Shown piece by piece: positions 21,401 to 33,900 of a DNA stretch of 64,000 nt. This stretch comes from Primula veris (Eukaryota > Streptophyta > Magnoliopsida > Ericales > Primulaceae). Below the pieces are notes generated by a model that saw only the letters and a program-made list of their open reading frames with translations, had not been told where the DNA came from and ran no database searches. Each line of letters begins with the position of its first letter. Within the stretch, counting starts at the first letter, position 1. A program made the translations under genes and the position numbers. Location of the stretch: the NCBI GenBank assembly GCA_963682055.1, contig OY821741.1, forward strand, positions 5,153,501 to 5,217,500. Reading direction: 5' to 3'.

Positions 21401-24140
21401 AAAGGGAGCTTTTTATACTCCATAAAGCATCATAATAAATCTTACCACACATAACAAATCTTCCTCTTCTGAAAAAGAACTTACCGACAACCCACAGCTG
21501 CAGAAACTAACCACAGTAACGCTCATCCAATGGTCACTGCACCCAGTCACCCCCTCTTCAATATCTTCCTCTCTTAACTTCGCCTTCATAAGCCTTGTCA
21601 GCACCCCGACTCCGTCGTATTGCTGCGCTGATCCTCCTGCCTTCGACATCAGCACCGCCCTCAGCAGATGCCTCCTTTTTACAATCTAAAATTTAAAAGA
21701 ATCAAGACCAAATTAGTTTATGCATATAAATTCACATAAAATTAATCTGGAAACTCACAAATGATCGTAAAATTGAAACAAGTTAAACTCAATTTGAAAT
21801 ATTCACATGAAATTAATCTTCACTTATCAAAGTCTATAACTAATTTCGTATTAACACCGACGGTGTCCATATGACCACGTCAAGTCCACTTGAGGTTCCT
21901 AAATCCATGAACTCTTCACTTCAAACCTATACTAAAACCACAAATGACACCATTCTGCAGTTTTTTCCATTTGATTGGAAAATCTAATAAAAGTCTTGAG
22001 TTTAAATTAAAGAAAATCCACTTCAACACAATAACAAAATCTATGCAGTAAAAAAATCATTAAAGTTCAATAACTTATGTGGCTATAGTGTATTTGACAT
22101 CTGTTGTATCTTAGGCTCTTTTTTTTAACTGAAATTCACTTCAAAACAGTAACAAAATTCTTACAGTAACATAATTCATTAAATGTGAATTTGTCATCTG
22201 TGGTATCTTACCCTAAATAAATTACAGATATTCACTTTCAAACCAGTAAAAAAAATCATAATCGCTCATGTTACTAATGTTGAGTAGCCTTAAATTTCAT
22301 CATATGCTCTGTCCCATTTCAATCAACGGGTAATTGCTATGGTTTACCTCCATATCTAGGACTATAAGAAATTCACTTTCAAACCAGTAACAAAATCCAT
22401 CACACGGTAACAAATTGACGACTCAGTAACCAAATTCATCCCACAGTAACAAAATTCATCAAACAGTAACAAAATCATACATTAAAAAAAATATCATTCA
22501 GTAACCAAACTCATCATATGGTAACAAAAATTTATACAAAATTAAAACCAGCAATAAAATCCAAATTAATAAGTTTTTATTATCTTCAAAGCCTACAGAA
22601 ATAACAACCATCACCAAACGAACTTACACCCTATTCCTACATTTCCAAACAACATACACTTTCAACTATTCGACCATATATTAAACCGACAACCCACAGT
22701 TACAGAGACTAAACCACAGTGACACTCATCCAATGATCCTACACTCAACCACCCCCTCTTCAATACCTCCATCTCTTAACCCCACCTTCATAAGCCTTGT
22801 CAGCACCCCGACTCCGTCGTTCTGTTGCGCTGACCCTCCTGCCTTCGACATCACCACCGCCCTCAGCGGATTCCTCCTTTTCACAATCTAAAATTAAAAG
22901 AATCAGACTAAATTAGTTTATATTTGTTGTTCACAAAAATCCAAAAATATTGCGTTACAAATACAAAGTTCACCTGAAATTAATCTGGAAACTCACAAAT
23001 GGTCACAAAATTAAAACAAGCTAAACTCAATTTAAAATATTCACATGTGATTAATCTGCACGTTGTCTATAACTAACTTCATAGTAACACCGACATTTTC
23101 CATATGAGTCACGTCAAATCAACTAGAGTTTCCTAAATCCAAGAATTCTTCACTTCAAACCTTATACTAAAACCCCCACACAACGCTATTCTGCAATTTT
23201 TTCCATTTAATTGAAAAATCTAATTAAAGTCTTGAGTTTAACTTAAAGAAAAACACTTCAAAACAGTAACAAATTACAAACAGTAACAAAATTCATTAAA
23301 GCTCTGACCAGTAGCTTATGTGGCTTGGTGTATTTGTCATCTGCGGTATCTTGCCATACAAAAATTAAAGATATTCACTTTCAAAACGGTACCAAAATGC
23401 ACAATAGCTCAAGTTGCTAATGGTTAGTAGTCTTAAATTTCATCTCATGCTCTGTCTCATTTCGTTCAACGGTTAATTGTTATAGTTTTATCTCTCATGT
23501 CTAAGCCTATAATATTCACTTCAAAACAGTCATAAATTCATATAGTAGTAAAAATAATCAAAGACATAACGTTAACTACTCTTATAATTCATTCTATGGT
23601 CTATATCATTTCCAGCAACGATTAATTGTTACTTCTTTTCCGTCAAAGCATCATCAAACCCCACCCAGGTTAAGATGACATGTTCCATCCTGATGATAAT
23701 GTGGCACTGGAGGAGGAGGATGAGGTGGCTCAAGCGGCTAATGTTGATTCCTCTTATATTTCATCCTATGTTTTAGATCATTGCAATCTAATGGTAAATT
23801 AAAGAAAAGTCACTTGAAAACACAAACAAAATTCATAAAAATTTGAACACAGTAACTTTTGTGGCTATGGTGCATTTGCCAACTGCGGTATATTAGCATA
23901 AAAAGAAACTAAAAATATTCACTTCAAACCAGTAACAAAATCCATCACACAAAAACAAATTGACCATTCAGTAACCAAATTAGTCGCACAGTAACAAAAT
24001 CCAAACCACCAACTTTTTACCACCTTCAAAACATACAGTAATAACAACCACCACTTAACGAAACGACCCCAATTGCTATTGTAATAAATTTTCAATCAGA
24101 AAAAGAATAATAAAAATCCTTATTACCTAATACCTATGAT
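21401..24140. repeat. Tandem duplication with CAGTAACAAAATTCA-rich satellites
   Basis: About 21480-22330 is repeated at about 22680-23480 in direct orientation. Both copies contain a less AT-rich block (GCCTTGTCAGCACCCCGACT, then CCTGCCTTCGACATCA) whose minus strand is open over about 45 codons in the first copy (21530-21655) and reads SKAGGSAQQYDGVGVLTRLM. I do not recognise it. Between and after the copies are many dispersed CAGTAACAAAATTCAT-type words. The block could be a degraded exon or a transposon terminal region. Confidence 0.55.
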
Positions 24141-25308
24141 CTCTTAGCCACATACACACACACACACATATACAGATTGAAAACCACATTGTCCACGTCA
24201 TCATCCCTGAGCTCAACCCTCAATTCATACTTATTTATTGTTTCGGTAAGTAAGTATATATCAATTGATACTTATGTTATACGATTATATCTACGATATC
24301 TAACCATTCATTTTCTAATCTAACCATTCTAACGGCGGTTAAGGTGACTGTAGCGTCCGTAAACAGTCAAATAATGTGACTTTTTCAAAGAGGCACTCAA
24401 AGTAATTGAGTTGAAGTTTTTGACTATTTTTCTTATTCATACGCTGCCGTTTCGGCTTTATTTCTTCCATTATTTAGTACTACTACTCCTATTTAGGAGT
24501 GATCGGAAATAGCTTTAATTTTTTTATGAAAAACACAAACCAAATCAATTAATACTCATCCGTTGGACTATTTTTTTTAGTTGATTTTTGAATTTTAATA
24601 ATATGTGGTGTTTGGGGAGTCAGATTATTCAGGTTTTAAAAATCTGATTTTTAGGCTGAAAACGCTAAAAAAATCTAGATTTTCAATCGATTCTTAAATA
24701 GGATATCGTTTGTTGATTTGCGTAAGGTTCTGAAATCATAGGATCTTCTCTGGTTAATTGGTTGTGACAGTTGGTGTTTTTACTGCATAATATGTATAGT
24801 CACGTACGTGTATGTTGCCATGGGATTGGATATTTACCTTTACATAATTCTGAGTATCTTTTAACGAACTCGAAAGTATATTGTCAACCATTAGTATTTC
24901 TATATGCATTTGCTGGGACCTGATAGTTGCCTATTTTTAGCTGTGCTGTGTCTTTTATATTTTGTTTGTAGGGAACTTTGGCAGATAATCAATGGTATTT
25001 GCAAATTTGTAGTCTGTGTATTCGCCTGATCTTATGTTTATCTATATCTAGGTCTGTATTTTTAAGCTTCTTTATTTATTATATCTTTTATCTGCATTTT
25101 GTTTCCTTCATAAGGCTGCCCATTCAGATACTTGCCAAGTTTAATTTTTTATTAATGGGTTTTGTATGAGTGTGTTCTTTTTAATTTGACATTTATGGAT
25201 TGAAATATTAAGTAATTCTGGTTGATAACCACGTCCTTGTATTTACTTAATATTGGTCAAGTGATTTTCATGAGCTTAAGTTATATTGTAGCAATTTAAC
25301 AGGTTAAG
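24141..25308. other. Unassigned AT-rich region
   Basis: Includes a short CA microsatellite (24160-24174). It may contain upstream introns of the gene whose last exons lie at 25309-26401; a stretch after GTTTGTAG near 24970 could be an exon (GTLADNQWYLQICSL), but this is weak. Confidence 0.3.
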
Positions 25309-26401
25309 GAGCTCACTCAAGATATTCAATTGATACTGGAGACTCTAGGAGGTTCTGCTGTTGTGGAAGTACTGTAAGTATTTGACACCTGAGTAGAAGT
25401 CTTTTGTCAATACATATCTATATAACTATAAGATCTGCATATATCTAGACCTGGTTGAGAATTCATAGGAATACCGTCTGTGATGGTGCCTCTAATTAAA
25501 GTAATTATCTGTTTATTTGAGCTCAATGAAAACTATACGTTAACGTCCTACTACCATACAATATTTTACATGTGAAAATTGAAAGTTACTGCACCTACTA
25601 CAAGTATTCAGGAATAATTATAGGAGTAATATCTATGATCCACCTAATAGGCTTTTTTACATTAACCGTTTGCCTCTAAAGTTTAAACTAATCTTAACAA
25701 TCAAGGAGTCAAGGACCATACATTATTTCTGCTGTTAGCTTTTAATAGTATCAAAAAGGGAAACAAACATTACTTCGTAAGTTGCAGGATTTTCGTAATT
25801 AATGATTTGAAGAGGAAAATTCAACTATTTCAGTCTTGCGAGTAACTTATGTAATAAATCCTTTTGGTAGATAATTCTGTACTGCTATGTAGCCTGCATG
25901 CTTTTAGAAATCTGTTACAAAGGAGAAACCTTCTATTTTTTAATCTAGTTTCAGTACTGTTGTGTGAATACATAAAAAGATTGCTCTAGCGGTTGCCACT
26001 TCATTTTTTTCCGTTTACAATTTACTGCATCTAATGCGCCTCTTAGGAATTGCTTTAATGTTCTGGGCCTTCTTTCTGTCTAAGCCCAGTTTTTTTTCTT
26101 TGGTATAAAGTTTCAGCATTTACTTGACCAGCTAAAATCTGAGTTTTTTCTAACCTTTTGTCCTAGATGAGCTAAAAGCTATAAGCTGAATGAACCTCCC
26201 CTTCTTGAGTTAGAAGCTTTAAGCTGAATGAACCTACCTTCTGGAGCTTAAATATCCAGCTTGTAAGCGTAAAAGCTGCAACGAGACTCACACTAAATCA
26301 TGTTTATACTGTCCACCTTTCTGTTACAATGTTGTTTATATTGCAGGGAGACAAGCTTAGGCGGCGTAACGATTAGCGAAAGTGGATTCCGTCTGCTTTA
26401 A
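25309..26401 (+). CDS. C-terminal exons of an unidentified gene
   Basis: Two exons fit together in phase. The first, after an AACAG acceptor near 25303-25308, reads VKELTQDIQLILETLGGSAV and ends at CT|GTAAGT near 25374. The second, after TTGCAG near 26346, continues ETSLGGVTISESGFRLL and stops with TAA near 26401. Good donor and acceptor sites and consistent phase support a real transcript end, but I do not recognise the family. A possible upstream exon lies near 24972. It sits about 1.5 kb before TPP-B on the same strand. It may be another partial gene like its neighbours. Confidence 0.4.
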
Positions 26402-26650
26402 TTGTAAAAGAGCCTGCAACAAACCGCTTTGGAGGGAGTAAAGGAATATTGCGGATATGATGTGGTTGAGTATGGCTACTTGTAATTAATAAATATGAGT
26501 TTATTTTGTTTTATGAAGTTTTGTATGAAAGTGGATGGACAAACTTATCTGGTCTGTTTTATTTTCTTTTTTTGATTACTTTTTTTATTAAATCGAGCTT
26601 TGTACATATTTTGACTCGTGAATTGGATATCAGTAACATCTCTTTTTTTT
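26402..26650. other. 3' flank before inverted-repeat arm B
   Basis: Probable 3' untranslated region and spacer with AATAAATATG near 26489, which could serve as a polyadenylation signal. Homology to arm A begins at the T-run near 26641-26650. Confidence 0.4.
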
Positions 26651-26797
26651 TTACAGGAAAAAAACTTGTGTTTGTGTAGCAAGTATATTTTACAGGAAAA
26701 TTAAGAATAGTAAGAAAAAACTTGTGTGTTGTGTAGCAAGTACATTCTAGAGGAAAATTAAGAATAGTAAGAAAAAACTTATGTGTTGTGTAGTAAG

Positions 26798-27092
26798 TAG
26801 GGCGGGGATCGGTCCGGTTCGGTTCGGTTTTTGGCAAAACCGAAACCGAGCAGATTTTTCAGTTCGGTTTTTTTCGGTTTTGGTTTTTTTTTTTTTTTGG
26901 ACCGAACCGGACCAGGTTTTTCCGGTCCGGTTTCGGTCTTTTTCGGTATTTTTGGTATTTTCGATTTTTCGGTTTTTTTCGGTTCGGGTTTATTGTAAAC
27001 CGAAACCGACCCGAAAAAGATTCGGTTTTTCGGTTTCGGTCTTTTTTATTCGGTTATCGGTTCGGTTTTTCTGGGTTTTGACCCAAGCCCTG
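26798..27092. mobile_element. hAT-type MITE, arm B copy
   Basis: Same insertion as 3492-3729, in inverted orientation. It is flanked by the exact 8-bp duplication GTAGTAAG at 26790-26797 and 27093-27100. It is about 57 bp longer than the arm A copy because of differences inside the CGGTTC/T-rich core. Confidence 0.85.
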
Positions 27093-27100
27093 GTAGTAAG

Positions 27101-27916
27101 TACATTCTAGAGGAGAAGAATAGTAAGAAAAAAGTTGTGTTTATGTAAGAAGCACTCTCACCGTTATCAAATAAGTTTTCACTTCGAAAATACATGGTAC
27201 ACTCAACTAACCATTTTTTCATATCTAAATTATCGAAATGAAAAATTTAAAATTCCGTAATATTTTGAAAGAATTTTTTCCGACAATCTAGATATGAGAA
27301 AATTAATAGTCAAAATTGCATGTTTTTTCATAATTGACACTTATTTAGAGACGAAGTAAATATATTTTAAAGGGGTTTATTTGTGTTGTGAATCATACTA
27401 TTAATATAATAAAACTTAAGAGGCCATCCAAATTTTAACCAATTTTATTAAAAATACTCTGACTCTATTTTAATAATTACCGATGTATCTAATCTAATTA
27501 ATTAACAATTTATACTCACTATATTTTCCTAATTACAGATATAACATAAATTAATTAAAAATTCGTTTCAACCTGTATAACTAGAATAAATTATATCAAA
27601 TCTAAATATTATGTTGAAATCTAAATATTCACCTATAAAATTTAATAGTATACTAAGTATAGTTATATACACACGGTGGCATAAAAAATAAAAAGTAAAA
27701 AAAATAGCAAATAATAAAAAAGGAAAGTGCATGCGTATTTTGCGTCCATTAGTAGAAGATTTTACTACACGACAAACCTGCTTCAATGCAATCTAAACAT
27801 AACATTACTACAAAACTAGAAAGCAAGAAATATATATACTACTGCTACTACTATTACTATTAATACTACGTATACGCTATCATTCTATCTCTTTATATAT
27901 ATATACAAACAAGGAA
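27101..27916. promoter_or_regulatory. TPP-B upstream region
   Basis: AT-rich 5' flank of TPP-B, shared in inverted form with TPP-A. TATATATACT near 27831 is the better-placed TATA candidate; the TTTATATATATATAC run just before the ATG is too close to act as one. No other gene seen. Confidence 0.4.
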
Positions 27917-30900
27917 ATGGTGAGACGATCCCTCTTAGACGAGAAGTGGATTGCAAATCCGGATGCAGCCCCTGCTCCGTCTCCGTCTCCGTCCTCACCA
28001 CCGTCCAAAGAATTCGATTGGCGGTGGTGGATGCCAATGGGGATACTGATAGTCATTTTAGTTTCACCATTCTTTTACTGGGGGTGGCGTCTCTGGAACA
28101 AAAAGAACAAGAAGCCCATTCCCGTCACTCAAAATGATCGTAAGTATATTCCCTAGATATTAGTGCATTTGTTCGGTTCTTACTTGGATTGGAGTATTTT
28201 TTATTTTTTATAGAGATTTGGATTTTTATGAGGTGAAAACTGTGATGCTGCTAATGTAAAGTATCATTCTGTCCTAGGCTTATGTTTATATTTTTTATCC
28301 ATATTTTATTATATTTTGTTAATTTCTTTATAAATACGTTACAGATTTACGGTTTTATGTTTGTGATAATGAGCATGTCATGTCTATTCCGAACCCTTTA
28401 ATTTTATTTACGATTTCCCTATTAACATTTTGATATTTTTAAGCGCAACCCTATTGAATTTTTTGGGAAGTGAAGGGTTGTCTCGTCTGCTTTTATAATT
28501 TGTCATTGTAATTAGAAAAGGGGGTTTGTTTTCTGGAAATTAAGCAATGTGATAAGAAAGAGCTAGGGTTAAATGATTTTGGCAATTAACTCTCTATTAC
28601 CTGTGAATTCTTCTTCTATATGCAGGCACTTTGGACAAGTCTGGAATAAATATTGCCCTTAAGCGAGTGAGTTCTCTTAAAATAATAAATTACAATTTAT
28701 ATCTTCAGAATTTTGTATTATTTGTTCTTACATCCCACTTACCTACCAAGTGCTTCTTTGTTGAACTGTTTGATTGTCTTTTACAAGTCTTAATTTATCA
28801 GACTTATCTCGTTTAGAGCACAACAGATCAAGTTTCTTAATTACTATCAGTATTCGGACTTGTTCTATATGTATATATGTCACTTTATTTGGTTAAAATG
28901 TGCAAACCAGACAATCCCTTTGTTAATTAGACTATTACGACAACAACTTGTTGGGTTAATTAGACTGTTATTGTGCGTTTTTTGCGTGTTTTAAAATGAT
29001 AACTTTTACTGTCTTAGTCTACCTGGATTTTTATGGGGCTTACTGTTTGGACAGAGAAGATTTTATAAGTTTCAGGAAAAGCTACTAAATTATTTCCTTT
29101 GATTCATATTTCCTTTTGGTTAGATTTCCTTTATTTCTGCAGTTTGGATAATAATGTCTAGTGTTGTATGGATCTTATGAAAATGTGTAGGAATGTTTGG
29201 GAATTTTTTGTAAACAGCGTACTTATAAGCTGTGATCGTTGCTTGTAATGACTGGGTTAGGTCCCAACTTATGTGAATATAATGGGGTACTTAGTCCCTT
29301 TGCCTTGAAAAAAAAAAGTTTACCATGGATTTTTTTTTTTTCTAATTTGGAGTATTATTTATTTGTTTAAAGGTATGTCACCCTTCTGCTTTGACAATGT
29401 TTGATGAGATTATATCAGCATCGCAAGGGAAACAAATTCTCATGTTTCTTGATTATGATGGCACTTTGTCTCCTATTGTCGAAGACCCTGACCGAGCTTT
29501 TATGAGTATCGAGGTTCGTTCTCTAGGCCACTTGGTTTAAAACATTTTAATCTGTTGAGAAAGTATATTGTAATTATGTCTATATTTCTCTTATCAACAG
29601 ATGAGAGAGGCCGTGAGCGATGCATCGGAGTATTTTCCTACTGCTATAGTCAGTGGCAGGAGTAGAACCAAGGTACATATTTTCTCACATATACAATACT
29701 TAAACAACAACAAAAAAAAGACAATGAAAATATCCAACAAAATTTTAAGGTGTCCAACTCTGAATTTGTGCCTTCTCAAAAACAAAACAAAAAACTTGAA
29801 TTTAGTTAGTTTTGAAAATATCCTACAAAAATTTGAGGTGTCAACTCTGAATTTGTTCATTTTCAAAACCAAAAAAAAAAAAAAAAAAACTCTGAATTTA
29901 GTTTTAGAGAACATGGATCCATCATTTTGCTTTTTAGAAATAATGTACAGTTGACATATCAGTTTTTTATAAAACTATGCAAGTTTTGTGTTTGTCCATC
30001 ATTACTACTCTTAAATAACTTAAAACCCTTTTTTTCGTATTTTTTAGTACAGCATTTTTAAAATGACATGGGCTTTAAATATTGCAGGTTTACGACTTTG
30101 TGAGACTACCCCAGCTTTACTATGCTGGTAGTCATGGTATGGACATACAGGGACCAGCTCAGGTGAGGGAAAAATGCTATATTTAACTTACCATAATTAT
30201 TTACTTAAGACTGTATTTTTATAGTACATTTTTTCTGAAAAAACGCACAAACCGTACATTTTTTGTACGAACCGTACATTTAATCTACGGTTTAGGCTGA
30301 ATTGCAATTTTTTTGAATTTCAGGGACTGAAATGTAATTTCTGTAAACTTCAGGCAAACCATACATTTAATCTACGGTTTGGACTGAATTGCAATTTTTA
30401 CAAAATGCAGGGACTGAAATGTGATTTCTTCAAACTTCAGCCAAACCGTACATTTAATCTCTGGTTTGGCTGAAGTTTGCAGAAATTACATTTCAGTCCC
30501 TGAATTTCGAAAAAATTGCAAATTAGTCCAAAAAAAATAAAATTTTGAAATTAAACATTTTTGAATTTTTTTTGAAATTAAATTTTTTTTATCTGTATTT
30601 GTGTAAGTCTATGTTTGTGTTTATTTTGAGAGATTGTTAGAATTGACCAATTTTATATATAAAAAAAATCATGTTTAAAAGATTTATATAAAAAAGTTAT
30701 GTTTAAAAGACTTATAATTTTTATAAAAAGTTCCTTTTTATTTTAAATATACGAATAGAGAATTTAGTTTTTTCTATAAAAAAAAAATCATGTTTAATTT
30801 CAAATTGTTTTTTTGGGACTAATTTGCAAGTTTTTCGAAATTCAGGGACTGAAATGTAATTTCTGGAAACTTCAGCCAAACCAGAGATTAAATGTACGGT

Positions 30901-33900
30901 TTGGCTGAAGTTTGCAGAAATTACATTTCAGTCCCTGTATTTTGTAAAAATTGCAATTCAGTCCAAACCGTAGATTAAATGTACGGTTTGCCTGAAGTTT
31001 ACAGAAATTACATTTCAGTCTCTGAAATTCAAAAAAATTGCAATTCAGCCCAAACCGTAGATTAAATGTACGGTTCGTACAAAAAATGTACGGTTTGTGT
31101 GTTTTTTCAGAAAAAATGTAGTCTAAAAATCCAGCCTCTATTTACTTTTTTGTAGTTATTATTGTATAATTGTATATTTATTTGTATGGTCAGGGAAGCC
31201 AAAGAGTCATGTGCCAGCCTGCTTTAGAGTTTCTTCCATTGATAGATGAGGTTATACATATATTTATATTTAATTTTGGGTTTTACACGTTCGATAAATC
31301 AAACTATCTATTTTTAACGATTTGAATATTTATGTTTCAGTTTTTTTTAATTTGGGTAACAAACTATAATAAGTTTCCAATTTATATAGCTCCATCTAAA
31401 TTAATCATGAAATCATGTACATTTGACAAACGTTAATTTGATAGCGTAATTGATAATTTTGCACAAAAATATGTTATACTATAAAAATATTTCCCTCAAT
31501 TTTACACATAATAAAAATCAGCATATAGTCAAAATTTTAAAAAAATAGTTGTTTTAAAATGATATATTTCGATACAGAATAACAAAATTAGCGTGTGACG
31601 TGATGGTCTTTGTGACATGATACTGAGTAATATTACAGTTTGCGGCATAAGCAAACTTATTTTTTCCGGGAAAAATGCTAAAATGGTACATAACTTATCA
31701 ACTTTTAGTGATTTGGTACATAACCTAACACACTTTCTAATTTGGTATCCAACCTATACATTTCGCTCTAATTTGGTACCCAACCTAACACTTTTTCTAA
31801 TTTGGTATCTAACCTATACGTTTCGCTCTAATTTGGTACCCAACCTATACGTATACAATCCAATTAAGGAACTCAATCTGTCTTCGATCATCGGTTTTTA
31901 ACTCATAGGTTGGGTAACAAATTAGAAAAAAATGTTATGTTGTGTACCAAATTATAAAAAAGTGTTAGGTTGGGTACCAAATTAGCGAGAAATGTATAGG
32001 TCGGATACCAATTTCGAAAGTGTGTTAGGATGGATACCAAATCAGTAAAAGTTAATAGGTTGGATATCATTTTAACAATTTCCCCTATTTTTTTCTCTAT
32101 TTACTTTCAAATGGTTAATAATTTATCTCATGAATGTACAGATTTACAATATTTTGGTAGAGAAAACCAAAACGACTCCAGGCGCATTTGTCGAAAATAA
32201 TAAATTCTGTGTAACTGTGCATTTTCGCCGCGTTGACGAAAAGGTAAATTTGTTGAAAATAGTTTTTAGTTAAAGTTAAAGATATTACTATCATTTAGTT
32301 GTATTTTGTAGCTTTTATATCATAAGATACTCATCTTATAGTTTTATATAACAATAAGGACCAGTGATGAAAATATGGATTTTGTAGCTTTCATTTAGTT
32401 GTATTTTGTGGGGATTTTGTTCGCTGGTTTAGGGTGTTTGCTGAATTGGGGATTTTGTTCCCTGAATTGAGGATTTTGTAGCTTTCATTTAGTTGTATTT
32501 TGTTTGCTGGTTTAGGGTTTCTGTTCGCTGAATTGAGGAATTTGTTCGCTGAATTGGGGATTATGTTAGCTGAATTGGGGATTTTGTTAGCTGAATTAGG
32601 GATTATGTTAGCTGAATTGAGGATTTTGTAGCTTTCATTTAGTTGTATTTTGTGGGGATTTTGTTCGCTGGTTTAGGGTGTTTGCTGAATTGGGGATTTT
32701 GTTCCCTGAATTGGGGATTTTGTAGCTTTCATTTAGTTGTATTTTGTTTGCTGGTTTAGGGTTTCTGTTCGCTGAATTGAAGAATTTGTTCGCTGAATTG
32801 GGGATTATGTTAGCTGAATTGGGGATTTTGTTAGCTGAATTAGGGATTATGTTAGCTGAATTGGGGATTTTGTAGCTTTCATTTAGTTGTATTTTGTGGG
32901 GATTTTGTTCGCTGGTTTAGGGTGTTCGCTGAATTGGGGATTTTGTTAGCTGAATTGGGGATTATGTTAGCTGAATTGGGGATTTTGTTAGCTGAATTAG
33001 GGATTATGTTAGCTGAATTGGGGATTTTGTTCGCTGAATTGGGGATTTTGTAGCTTTCATTTAGTTGTATTTTGTGAGGATTTTGTTCGTTGGTTTAGGG
33101 TGTTAGCTGAATTGGGGATTATGTTAGCTGAATTGGGGATTATGTTAGCTGAATTGTGGATTTTGTTAGCTGAATTAGGGATTATGTTAGCTGAATTGGG
33201 GATTTTGTTCGCTGAATTGGGGATTTTGTAGCTTTCATTTAGTTGTATTTTGTGAGGATTTTGTTCGCTGGTTTAGGGTGTTAGCTGAATTGGGGATTAT
33301 ATTAGCTGAATTGGGGATTATGTTAGCTGAATTGGGGATTATGTTAGCTGAATTGGGGATTTTGTTAGCTGAATTAGGGATTTTGTTCGCTGAATTGGGG
33401 ATTTTGTAGCTTTCATTTAGTTGTATTTTGTGAGGATTTTGTTCGCTGGTTTAGGGTGTTCGCTGAATTGGAGATTTTGTTCGCTGAATTGGGGATTTTG
33501 TTAGCTGAATTGGGGATTATGTTCGCTGAATTGGGGATTTTGTTCGCTGAATTGGGGTTTTAATCGTTGAATTGAGAATTTGTTTAAAATCAAGGATTTG
33601 GGTGAACTTAAGTATTTTCTGGGTTTGGAAGTTGCTCATAGTTGTAAGGGAATTTGTTTGAATCAGAGAAAGTTTACCGTTGAACTTCTTTCTGAAGTTG
33701 GATGTTTGGGCTCTAAACCAGTTCAATTTCCCGTGCCAACCAATTTGAAACTCACACATGATTCAGCTTTGTTACCTGATGCGACTTCCTATTTGAAACC
33801 AATTTGAAAATCGCAAGTTGCAGACTTATTTACCAAAGCTTTGGGTCTTCAGCTATTTAACTTTCGAAAGTCCAAGTTGGGAATGCTTAATCTGCATTGT

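Larger units (their letters stand above)
26650..30562. repeat. Inverted-repeat arm B of the TPP locus (5' half)
   Basis: This is the reverse complement of 1-3866, covering spacer repeats, hAT MITE, promoter and TPP exons 1-5 with introns. Sizes differ through small indels, the largest being in the hAT MITE (295 bp here, 238 bp in arm A). Confidence 0.9.

Noticed and set aside
32384..33560. Possible CRISPR array because of regular repeats
   Set aside because: The 21-bp units are contiguous with no unique spacers, the setting is plant intron DNA, and no cas-like genes exist. It is a minisatellite.
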